Source: Bifidobacterium breve (GTDB lineage Bacteria > Actinomycetota > Actinomycetes > Mycobacteriales > Mycobacteriaceae). From it: a DNA stretch of 7,721 nucleotides. The first letter of the stretch is position 1, and each line of letters opens with the position of its first letter. Below are positions 1 to 5,764 of the stretch, in pieces. Under the pieces are notes generated by a model. That model was not told the origin of the DNA. It ran no database searches and saw nothing but the letters and a program-made list of their open reading frames with translations. The stretch is from NCBI GenBank assembly GCA_945882475.1, contig CAMCWJ010000133.1, positions 1 to 7,721 of the forward strand. Direction: 5' to 3'. Position numbers and translations under genes: made by a program.

Positions 1-722
1 CCGTGAATCGCGGCCGCCGCCATCACCTTTCGGCCCACCGCGGTGGATCCGGTGAAGGTCACCACGTCCACGCCCGGGTGGCCCGCCAGCGCGGTGCCCG
101 CATCGCCACCGGCTCCGGTCACCACGTTGAACACCCCGTCGGGCAGGCCCGCCTCGGCGGCCAGTCGGGCCAGCGTGAGGGTGGTCAGCGGGGTGAGTTC
201 AGCCGGCTTGATCACCACTGAACACCCGGCGGCCAGCGCGGGGATCACTTTCCACACCGCCATCTGCAGCGGGTAATTCCACGGCGTGATGGTGGCGACT
301 ACACCGACGGCCTCGCGGCGGATCGACGAGGTGTGGTCGGCGGAGTACTCCGCGGTGGCCTTGCCTTCGAGGTGGCGGGCGGCGCCGGCGAAGAACGCGA
401 TGTTGTCGACACTGCCGGGCACGTCGAATTCGGTCGCCAGGCGCACCGGCTTGCCGGTCTGGCTGACCTCCTCGGCGACGATCTCGGCGGCGTGGGATTC
501 GACAAGCTCGGCCAGTTTCGCCAGCACCGCGGAGCGTTCGACGGGCGTGGCGGCCGACCAGGCGGGAAGTGCGGCGCGCGCGGCGGCGACCGCGATGTCG
601 ACGTCGACCGGGGTGGCGAGGGCGAACTCGGCGACGACGCTGCCGTCGGCGGGGTTGATAACCCGGTGACCGGCACCGCCGGTCGACACCGGCGTTCCAT
701 TGATCCAGCTGCTGGCAATCAC
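1..722 (-). CDS. Aldehyde dehydrogenase, gamma-aminobutyraldehyde/betaine-aldehyde type (5' part, cut by window edge)
   Basis: This is an open frame of 240 codons with no stop, running off the window at base 1. The protein should oxidise an aldehyde to its carboxylate with NAD(P)+ in the cytosol. Seen: residues 147-151 TPWNYP-type motif with the conserved catalytic-site Asn149, IKPAE around Lys172 (cofactor binding) and FTGSTAVG at 223-230 (the nucleotide-binding GST-x-x-G turn). The catalytic Glu and Cys lie in the missing C-terminal half, about half of a ~480-residue family member. The stretch with HTSSIRREAVGVV followed by the PWNYP motif resembles PatD-like gamma-aminobutyraldehyde dehydrogenases. 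The GTG at 722 is preferred because a TACCGT -10 box sits 6 bases before it and the protein then begins just before SSWINGTPV; an in-frame GTG at 758 would add 12 residues. It is divergent from the Lrp gene and probably its target. The substrate is inferred, not shown. Confidence 0.88.
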   Translation of the reverse strand, partial: MIASSWINGTPVSTGGAGHRVINPADGSVVAEFALATPVDVDIAVAAARAALPAWSAATPVERSAVLAKLAELVESHAAEIVAEEVSQTGKPVRLATEFDVPGSVDNIAFFAGAARHLEGKATAEYSADHTSSIRREAVGVVATITPWNYPLQMAVWKVIPALAAGCSVVIKPAELTPLTTLTLARLAAEAGLPDGVFNVVTGAGGDAGTALAGHPGVDVVTFTGSTAVGRKVMAAAAIH

Positions 723-728
723 GAACCA

Positions 729-734
729 ACGGTA
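729..734 (-). promoter_or_regulatory. -10 box for a leaderless aldehyde dehydrogenase transcript
   Basis: On the minus strand TACCGT is followed by six bases and then the GTG start at 722. This places the final T of a TANNNT box at -7 if transcription begins at the G of GTG, the usual mycobacterial leaderless geometry. No good -35 hexamer is visible (TGGCAG at 757-752 is a poor match), which is common in mycobacteria. Confidence 0.45.
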
Positions 735-770
735 TCCGAACCCAGGCTGGGCTGCCACGTCAGTTTCGGT

Positions 771-799
771 GGTTCCGATTGCTAATGACAACGGAATCC
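771..799. promoter_or_regulatory. Imperfect palindrome, candidate Lrp-family operator
   Basis: The arms GGTTCCGATTG (771-781) and CAACGGAATCC (789-799) flank the 7-base centre CTAATGA. The right arm reverse-complemented is GGATTCCGTTG, which matches the left arm at 7 of 11 positions ungapped and 10 of 11 if one base is shifted on each side. It lies between the divergent aldehyde dehydrogenase and Lrp genes and ends 10 bases before the Lrp ATG. This is where an autoregulating Lrp/AsnC protein would bind to control both genes. It does not match the E. coli Lrp consensus as I know it, so the assignment rests on position and symmetry. Confidence 0.4.
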
Positions 800-809
800 G
801 TGCACAATC

Positions 810-1295
810 ATGGCCATGCGTGCAATCGTGCCGGGTGCTTCGGGACCGGGGCCGATCGACGACATGTCCAAGGCCATCATCGAAAAGCTCCAGCGCGACG
901 GCCGGCGCTCCTACGCCGGGATCGGCAAGGACGTCGGGCTCTCGGAGGCCGCGGTGCGTCAACGGGTGCAGCGACTGATCGATTCCGGCGTGATGGACAT
1001 CGTCGCGGTCACCGATCCGATGCAACTCGGCTTCACCCGGCAGGCAATGGTCGGCGTGCGCTGCCAGGGCGACGCCACCAAGGTCGCCGAGCGGCTGGCG
1101 AAACTCGACGCGGTGTCCTACGTGGTGCTGACCGCCGGGAACTTCGACGCTCTCGTCGAAGTCGTCTGCGCCGACGACGCCGAGTTGCTCGAACTGCTCA
1201 ACACCGAAATCCGGGCGGTGCCCGGGGTGACCTCCACCGAGACACTGGTTTATCTGAAACTGGTTAAGCAACAATACAATTGGGGAACGCGATGA
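810..1295 (+). CDS. Lrp/AsnC-family transcriptional regulator
   Basis: This 161-residue DNA-binding regulator has the usual length for the family (~150-165). The N-terminal winged-helix region spans about residues 18-62, with the turn SYAGIGKDVGLSEAAVRQRV and recognition helix around 45-56. It is followed by a RAM (ligand-binding, oligomerising) domain at about 77-150, containing the family's glycine turn at TAGNFD (108-113). Such proteins form dimers or octamers and respond to amino acids. The ATG at 810 gives a 20-residue lead before the helix-turn-helix; a second ATG at 816 would shorten it by two residues and cannot be excluded, as neither has a strong ribosome-binding site. The stop codon overlaps the aminotransferase ATG, so the two are co-transcribed and probably translationally coupled. 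The divergent aldehyde dehydrogenase and the adjacent aminotransferase are the likely targets. The effector is unknown; by context it may be a diamine-derived amino acid or lysine. Confidence 0.92.
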   Translation: MAMRAIVPGASGPGPIDDMSKAIIEKLQRDGRRSYAGIGKDVGLSEAAVRQRVQRLIDSGVMDIVAVTDPMQLGFTRQAMVGVRCQGDATKVAERLAKLDAVSYVVLTAGNFDALVEVVCADDAELLELLNTEIRAVPGVTSTETLVYLKLVKQQYNWGTR

Positions 1296-2647
1296 CCACC
1301 CTTTCAGACAAGGCGGACCGCCACCTGTGGGGTCACTTCGCCCGGCACGGACACGGCATCACGGCGCCGATCATCTCCCGCGGCGAGGGCTGCTACATCT
1401 ACGACAGCCATGGCAAGCGCTATTTCGACGGCCTGTCCGGACTGTTCGTGGTTCAGGTCGGCCACGGCCGAAAGGAGCTCGCCGAGGCCGCCGCCAAGCA
1501 GGCCGAGACACTGGACTTCTTCCCGCTGTGGTCCTACGCCACCCCACCCGCGATCGAACTGGCCGACCGGCTGGCGCACTACGCCCCCGGCGATCTGAAC
1601 CGGGTGTTCTTCACCACCGGCGGCGGCGAAGCGGTGGAGAGCGCGTGGAAGCTGGCCAAGCAGTTCTACAAGCTGACCGGCAAACCCGGGAAGTACAAAG
1701 TCGTCTCACGGGCCATCGCCTACCACGGCACCCCGCAGGGCGCCCTGGCCATCACCGGTCTACCCGACTTCAAGGCGCCCTTCGAGCCGTTGACCCCGGG
1801 CGGGTTCCGGGTGCCCAACACCAACTTCTATCGCGCTCCGGAGCCGTACAACACCGACATCAAAGCGTGGGGCCGCTACTGCGCCGACCGGATCGCCGAG
1901 GCCATCGAGTTCGAAGGCCCCGACACCGTCTGCGCGGTGTTCCTCGAACCCGTGCAGAACGCCGGCGGCTGCTTCCCGCCACCGCCCGGTTACTTCGAGC
2001 GGGTCCGGGAGATCTGCGACGAATACGACGTGCTGCTGGTCTCCGACGAGGTGATCTGCGCGTTCGGCCGCATCGGGTCGATGTTCGCCTGTGACGATTT
2101 CGGCTACGTGCCCGACATCATCACCTGCGCCAAGGGCATGAGCTCGGGCTACTCCCCGATCGGAGCGATGATCGCCAGCGACCGCCTCTTCGAGCCTTTC
2201 AACGATGGCAAGACCACCTTCGGCCACGGCTACACCTTCGGCGGGCACCCGGTGTCGGCCGCGGTGTCGCTGGCCAACCTCGACATCTTCGAACGCGAGG
2301 GAATCAACGACCACGTCAAGACCAACGCGCCGATCCTGCGGTCCACCCTCGAGCAACTCCTGGAGCTTCCGATCGTCGGCGACGTCCGGGGCGAGGGCTT
2401 CTTCTATGGCATCGAGTTGGTGAAGGACAAGAAGACCCGGGAGACCTTCGACGACAACGAGAGCGAGCGCCTCCTGCGCGGCTTCCTCTCGACCGCACTC
2501 TTCGAGGCGGGCCTGTACTGCCGCGCCGACGATCGCGGCGACCCGGTGGTGCAGTTGGCGCCGCCCCTGATCAGCGGTCCGGCCGAGTTCGACGAGATCT
2601 ACCAGATCCTGCACCGGGTGCTCGGCGAGGCCAGTCGACTGCTGTAA
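1292..2647 (+). CDS. Class-III PLP-dependent aminotransferase (putrescine/omega-amine type, Rv3329-like)
   Basis: This 451-residue cytosolic enzyme moves an amino group from an omega-amine to a keto acid using pyridoxal phosphate. Seen: phosphate-binding TTGGGEA at 108-114, Tyr144-His145-Gly146 (ring stacking), Glu219 in FLEPV, Asp252 in SDEV (pairs with the pyridine N), and the Schiff-base Lys281 in TCAKGMSSGY, with GHGYTFGGHP at 311-320. All key residues are present and the length is normal. The ATG at 1292 is chosen over an in-frame TTG at 1280: it overlaps the Lrp stop as ATGA and has GGGGA about five bases upstream. With the divergent PatD-like dehydrogenase it would form a two-step amine-to-aminoacid route (for example putrescine to GABA). 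The M. tuberculosis homologue I recall is Rv3329, annotated only as an aminotransferase. Alternatives are beta-alanine, GABA or taurine transaminases, which share this fold and motifs; sequence motifs alone do not separate them. Confidence 0.9.
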   Translation: MTTLSDKADRHLWGHFARHGHGITAPIISRGEGCYIYDSHGKRYFDGLSGLFVVQVGHGRKELAEAAAKQAETLDFFPLWSYATPPAIELADRLAHYAPGDLNRVFFTTGGGEAVESAWKLAKQFYKLTGKPGKYKVVSRAIAYHGTPQGALAITGLPDFKAPFEPLTPGGFRVPNTNFYRAPEPYNTDIKAWGRYCADRIAEAIEFEGPDTVCAVFLEPVQNAGGCFPPPPGYFERVREICDEYDVLLVSDEVICAFGRIGSMFACDDFGYVPDIITCAKGMSSGYSPIGAMIASDRLFEPFNDGKTTFGHGYTFGGHPVSAAVSLANLDIFEREGINDHVKTNAPILRSTLEQLLELPIVGDVRGEGFFYGIELVKDKKTRETFDDNESERLLRGFLSTALFEAGLYCRADDRGDPVVQLAPPLISGPAEFDEIYQILHRVLGEASRLL

Positions 2648-2700
2648 CAGCAACCACTCCAGTCACAGCGAGGCTCCCGGAAATCCGGTTCCCGATCGCC

Positions 2701-2706
2701 TATTCT
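2701..2706 (+). promoter_or_regulatory. -10 box for a leaderless dacB1 transcript
   Basis: TATTCT fits TANNNT and is followed by seven bases and then the ATG at 2714, so transcription could start at the A of the start codon. No Shine-Dalgarno sequence precedes this ATG. dacB1 may therefore have its own promoter in the 66-base gap after the aminotransferase, rather than depending on read-through. Confidence 0.5.
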
Positions 2707-2713
2707 GCGACGG

Positions 2714-3940
2714 ATGGGCACCTCCGGACTCCTTGCGCGGGCGACTGCCCTGGCGGCCGCCCTCGTGCTGGCCGCAGCGCCGGTGCTCGCCTCGGCCGAG
2801 CCGGCCGTGGCCCAGGACCCCAACAGCTGCCCCTACAAGGTGTCCACCCCGCCGGCGGTGGATTCCTCGGAGGTGCCCAAGTCGGGTGAACCGCCCAAGC
2901 CACTGCCGGTGCCTGCCAGTGCGGTCGGCGGCGACGCGCTCAGCGGATGCGGCGTGATCGTCGCCGCCGGAACTCCGCCGCTGCCCGGAGACGTCTCGGC
3001 GGAGGCCTGGCTGGTCGCCGACCTGGACTCCGGCGAGATCATCGCCGCCCGCGATCCGCACGGCCGACACCGGCCGGCCAGCCTCATCAAGGTGCTGATC
3101 GCGATGCAGGCGATCAACGAACTCCCGCTGAACCGGATGATCGTGGGCACCCAGGAGGACGCCAACGCCGAGGGCACTCGCGTCGGGGTCGACCTCGACG
3201 GCCGCTACACCGTCAACGACCTGCTGCACGGACTGCTGATGGGATCCGGCAACGACGCCGCGCACGCCCTGGCGGTCGCACTGGGCGGCATGGACGTCGC
3301 GATGCAGAAGATCAACACCCTGGCCCGACAGTTGGGCGGCTACGACACCCGGGCGGCGACCCCGTCGGGCCTGGACGGCCCCGGTATGAGCACCTCGGCC
3401 TACGACATGGGGTTGTTCTACCGCTACGCCTACAACAACCCGACCTTCGCCGCCATCGTGGGCACCCGCACCTACACCTTCCCCGGCTACCCGGCCAAGC
3501 CCGGCGAGGATGCCGCACACCCGGCCTACGAACTGGAGAACGACAACCAACTCCTCTACAACTACCCGGGCGCACTCGGCGGCAAGACCGGCTACACCGA
3601 TGACTCCGGGCAGACCTTCGTCGGCGGAGCCAACCACGACGGCCGCCGGTTGTTCGCGGTCACGTTGCGCGGTACCCGGTTGCCGATCGCGCCCTGGGAG
3701 CAGGCCGCACGTCTGCTCGACTACGGGTTCGCCACGCCGGCGGGTACCAAGGTCGGCTCGCTGATCGACCCCGACCCGTCGCTGGCCCCACCCCGGCCCG
3801 GCACCGACCTCGCTGCCGCACCGGTGCTCAGCACCGACGCACTGCCGGTCCGGATCGGCGTCTCGGTGGTCGGCACCATCATCGTGTTCAGCCTGATTCT
3901 GGCGGCCCGCTCACTGAATCAGCGGGTACAGGCCCGCTAG
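2714..3940 (+). CDS. dacB1: D-alanyl-D-alanine carboxypeptidase (penicillin-binding protein, DacB1-like)
   Basis: This secreted peptidoglycan carboxypeptidase removes the terminal D-Ala from stem peptides and limits which strands can be 4,3-crosslinked. Seen: signal peptide at residues 1-34 (hydrophobic core about 7-25, AQD near the cleavage site), a Pro-rich linker at about 45-92, then a serine-peptidase/beta-lactamase-fold domain at about 95-345. All three penicillin-binding motifs are present: Ser123-Leu-Ile-Lys126 (nucleophile and base), Ser178-Gly-Asn180 and Lys291-Thr-Gly293. A hydrophobic segment at about 380-397 followed by a short basic tail (RSLNQRVQAR) should anchor it in the membrane, as in DD-carboxypeptidases. 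The 408-residue length and the motif PYKVSTPPAVDSSEVP match my recollection of M. tuberculosis DacB1 (Rv3330). Its 3' end overlaps the oppositely oriented membrane-protein gene by 53 bases. The start has a -10 box 7 bases upstream, which supports leaderless translation. Confidence 0.95.
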   Translation: MGTSGLLARATALAAALVLAAAPVLASAEPAVAQDPNSCPYKVSTPPAVDSSEVPKSGEPPKPLPVPASAVGGDALSGCGVIVAAGTPPLPGDVSAEAWLVADLDSGEIIAARDPHGRHRPASLIKVLIAMQAINELPLNRMIVGTQEDANAEGTRVGVDLDGRYTVNDLLHGLLMGSGNDAAHALAVALGGMDVAMQKINTLARQLGGYDTRAATPSGLDGPGMSTSAYDMGLFYRYAYNNPTFAAIVGTRTYTFPGYPAKPGEDAAHPAYELENDNQLLYNYPGALGGKTGYTDDSGQTFVGGANHDGRRLFAVTLRGTRLPIAPWEQAARLLDYGFATPAGTKVGSLIDPDPSLAPPRPGTDLAAAPVLSTDALPVRIGVSVVGTIIVFSLILAARSLNQRVQAR

Positions 3941-4709
3941 TCGCCGCCCACGCGGTGGCGAACAGGATCAGCCGGGCCGTCATGTATGCGAACACCATCA
4001 CGCCGAGCACCGGGCCGAACACCGCGCCGGCCGGGCCGTGCAGCACGATCCGCAGATAGATCGAGGCCACCTGCTTGAAGACTTCGAAACCGACCGCGGC
4101 CAGCAGGCCGGCGGCGACGCACCGGCGAAACGGAACATGTTGCCGCGGAAGCCGGGCGATCATCGCAGTGAACAGCAGCCAGGACACACCGATCGAGGGG
4201 ACGATCAACACCGGGACGGCCAGTGCAGTCAGCCCGATGGTCAGCAGGCTGGCCACGAATGCCGCTGCCAGGGCGCCCAGATCAGACAGCTTGGTCCTGA
4301 CGAAACCTGTTGTGGCAGTTGCCTGTCCCCACATTCTCGTGAGTGCCTCACGAAGTCTCTGCATCCACACCAGTCCGACGTAGATCGCGGTGGCCAACCC
4401 GATCAACCCCACCGATGTCCGCGAGTCGATGGCCGAGTCCATCAGGGCCAACAACTGCGGGCCCAGATCGCCGGGCACCGCGGCCTTGACCCGGCTGTCG
4501 ATTTCGGCCAGCAGTTGCGGCCGGCCGGCGAGGACGAAGCCGACCACCGCGAAGCCGACCATCAGCAGCGGGAACAGCGCGAAGATCGTGAAGTAGGTGA
4601 TGCCCGCGGCGTAGAAGTCGCCCTGTGTCTGGTCGTAACGCTGCTGGGCCCGCACGGCGTGGTCCAACCAGGCGTAGCGGGCGCGCAACCGGTCGAATTT
4701 TCCCTTCAT
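3888..4709 (-). CDS. YihY/BrkB-type integral membrane protein (Rv3335c-like)
   Basis: This 273-residue inner-membrane protein belongs to the YihY/virulence-factor BrkB family, whose biochemical role is unsettled (older 'ribonuclease BN' labels are not reliable). Seen: a short cytoplasmic N-terminus, then hydrophobic segments at about 34-61, 97-115, 144-171, 172-186, 197-215 and 229-256, consistent with six helices. Family hallmarks are AGITYFTIFALFPLL (35-49), the conserved RLREALTRMWG loop (118-128) and FGPVLGVMVFAYMTARLILF (231-250). A soluble Pro/Ser-rich tail of about 17 residues ends the protein. The ATG at 4709 overlaps the trpS stop (ATGA) with no good ribosome-binding site, so translation is probably coupled to trpS. 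The 3' end runs 53 bases into dacB1 on the opposite strand. The family is recognised with good confidence; the function is not. Confidence 0.9.
   Translation of the reverse strand: MKGKFDRLRARYAWLDHAVRAQQRYDQTQGDFYAAGITYFTIFALFPLLMVGFAVVGFVLAGRPQLLAEIDSRVKAAVPGDLGPQLLALMDSAIDSRTSVGLIGLATAIYVGLVWMQRLREALTRMWGQATATTGFVRTKLSDLGALAAAFVASLLTIGLTALAVPVLIVPSIGVSWLLFTAMIARLPRQHVPFRRCVAAGLLAAVGFEVFKQVASIYLRIVLHGPAGAVFGPVLGVMVFAYMTARLILFATAWAATSGPVPADSVSGPPESG
3893..3938. repeat. Cluster of three alternative inverted-repeat pairings at the dacB1 / membrane-protein overlap
   Basis: CTGATTC (3893-3899) pairs with GAATCAG (3916-3922). CCCGCT (3906-3911) pairs with AGCGGG (3921-3926), and that same AGCGGG can pair with a second CCCGCT (3933-3938). 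The eight-base GGCCCGCT is a direct repeat (3904-3911 and 3931-3938). All arms match perfectly but are only 6-7 bases, and the pairings exclude each other. They fall inside both coding regions, at the ends of two convergent genes, so they could act as a bidirectional stop or pause for both transcripts. Chance is a real alternative at this GC content. Confidence 0.45.
3942..3960 (+). terminator. Candidate stem-loop terminator directly after dacB1
   Basis: CGCCGCC (3942-3948) pairs with GGTGGCG (3954-3960) around the 5-base loop CACGC, giving seven pairs with one G-U. It begins one base after the dacB1 stop codon. No T-run follows, as in the stem-only terminators proposed for mycobacteria. The same DNA codes for the membrane protein on the other strand, which weakens the case. 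Confidence 0.35.
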
Positions 4710-5716
4710 CGGGACGGTAGAAACCCCAGCCGCTCATACACCCGGTCCAGGGTGGTGCCCGCCACCTCGCGGGCCCGCCGGGCCCCGGCGGCGAGGATGG
4801 CCTCGAGCTCGCCGCTGTCGGCGAGCAACTCGTCCATCCGGGCTTTGATCGGGGTGACGTAAGCGACGACGGCATCGGCGGTGTCGGATTTGAGATCTCC
4901 GTATCCGCAGCCGGCGTACCCGGCGACCAGGGTGTCGATAGCGGTTCCGGTCACCGCGGACTGGATGGACAGCAGATTCGACACCCCGGGCTTGGCTTCG
5001 GGGTCGAAGCGGATCTCGCGTTCGCTGTCGGTGACCGCCGAGCGGATCTTCTTGGCCGAGCGCTTCGGGTCATCGAGAAGATTGATCAGACCGGCATCGG
5101 TGGCCGCCGACTTGCTCATTTTGGCGGTCGGTTCAGCCAGGTCGTAGATCTTGGCGGTCGCCTTGGCGATCATCGCCTCCGGCACCACGAGGGTGTCCGG
5201 GAAACGGGCGTTGACCCGCTGTGCGATGTCCCGTGCCAACTCGAGGTGCTGGCGCTGATCCTCACCCACCGGCACCAGGTTGGTGTCGTAGAGCAGGACG
5301 TCGGCGGCCTGGAGCACCGGGTAGGTGAACAGGCCCACCGTGGTGGAGTCCGCACCCTGCTTGGCCGACTTGTCCTTGAATTGCGTCATCCGCGACGCCT
5401 GACCGAAGCCGGTGAAACAGCCCAGCACCCAAGCCAATTCGGTGTGCGCGGGGACATGGCTCTGCACGAAAATCGTCGACCGGGCCGGGTCGATGCCCAG
5501 CGCCAGGTATTGCGCCGCGGTGACCAGGGTGCGCCGGCGCAGCATCGCCGGGTCCTGCGGCACGGTGATCGCGTGTAGGTCGACCACGCAGAAGAACGTC
5601 TCGTAGGCGTCCTGCAGGCCGACCCACTGCTCCACGGCGCCGAGGGCGTTGCCCAGATGCAGGGAATCCGAGGTGGGCTGCACACCGGAGAAGACCACGC
5701 GGGATGTCTGACTCAT
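4706..5716 (-). CDS. trpS: Tryptophan--tRNA ligase (tryptophanyl-tRNA synthetase)
   Basis: This 336-residue cytosolic class-I synthetase joins L-Trp to tRNA-Trp with ATP. Seen: the HIGH-type signature as LHLGN at residues 19-23 after GVQPTSDS, the KMSKS loop exactly at 199-203, VVDLHA at 44-49 in the ATP/Trp site, LQAADVLLYD at 135-144 (its first Asp corresponds to the Trp-indole-binding Asp of the Bacillus enzyme) and GEDQRQHLEL at 151-160. The length and motif spacing are those of a complete bacterial TrpRS, and nothing is missing. An in-frame TGA lies nine bases before the ATG at 5716, which fixes the start there or later; AGGA ten bases upstream may be the ribosome-binding site. No T-box or leader peptide is visible in the short upstream gap. 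It overlaps the downstream membrane-protein gene by four bases, forming a two-gene operon as in M. tuberculosis Rv3336c-Rv3335c (from memory). Confidence 0.97.
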   Translation of the reverse strand: MSQTSRVVFSGVQPTSDSLHLGNALGAVEQWVGLQDAYETFFCVVDLHAITVPQDPAMLRRRTLVTAAQYLALGIDPARSTIFVQSHVPAHTELAWVLGCFTGFGQASRMTQFKDKSAKQGADSTTVGLFTYPVLQAADVLLYDTNLVPVGEDQRQHLELARDIAQRVNARFPDTLVVPEAMIAKATAKIYDLAEPTAKMSKSAATDAGLINLLDDPKRSAKKIRSAVTDSEREIRFDPEAKPGVSNLLSIQSAVTGTAIDTLVAGYAGCGYGDLKSDTADAVVAYVTPIKARMDELLADSGELEAILAAGARRAREVAGTTLDRVYERLGFLPSR

Positions 5717-5747
5717 GGTGGATCAATCCTGTCATGGGCGCGCCAAC

Positions 5748-5756
5748 TGCTAGCGT
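5748..5756 (+). promoter_or_regulatory. Extended -10 promoter element for the lipoprotein hydrolase
   Basis: TG-C-TAGCGT gives a TGn extension (5748-5750) plus a TANNNT box (5751-5756), followed by eight bases and the ATG at 5765. The transcript would have almost no leader. No -35 hexamer is evident, which suits an extended -10 promoter. It sits in the 48-base gap shared with the divergent trpS start. Confidence 0.5.
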
Positions 5757-5764
5757 TTTGCACC

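Noticed and set aside
1280..1291. TTG start for the aminotransferase, adding four residues
   Set aside because: The ATG at 1292 overlaps the Lrp stop codon and has a well-placed GGGGA upstream.
1760..2653. Minus-strand open frame (297 codons) antisense to the aminotransferase
   Set aside because: The product is repetitive in Val, Glu, Ala and Arg without motifs, while the plus strand encodes a complete PLP enzyme.
2677..2689. CCGGAAATCCGG, a possible terminator hairpin after the aminotransferase
   Set aside because: The stem leaves a 2-base loop at full length or only four pairs with a 4-base loop; it is too weak to call.
2663..3637. Long minus-strand open frame (324 codons) antisense to dacB1
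   Set aside because: It mirrors the codon structure of dacB1, is low-complexity in Gly, Arg and Val, and shows no domain. Long antisense frames are common in GC-rich genes.
4038..4862. Plus-strand open frame (274 codons) across the YihY gene and the end of trpS
   Set aside because: The product is rich in Gln, Asp, Arg and Gly with no domain or start signal, and both genes on the other strand have clear family motifs.
5657..5764. N-terminal extension of the lipoprotein hydrolase
   Set aside because: It would overlap trpS, bury the signal peptide behind 36 residues and ignore the promoter next to 5765.
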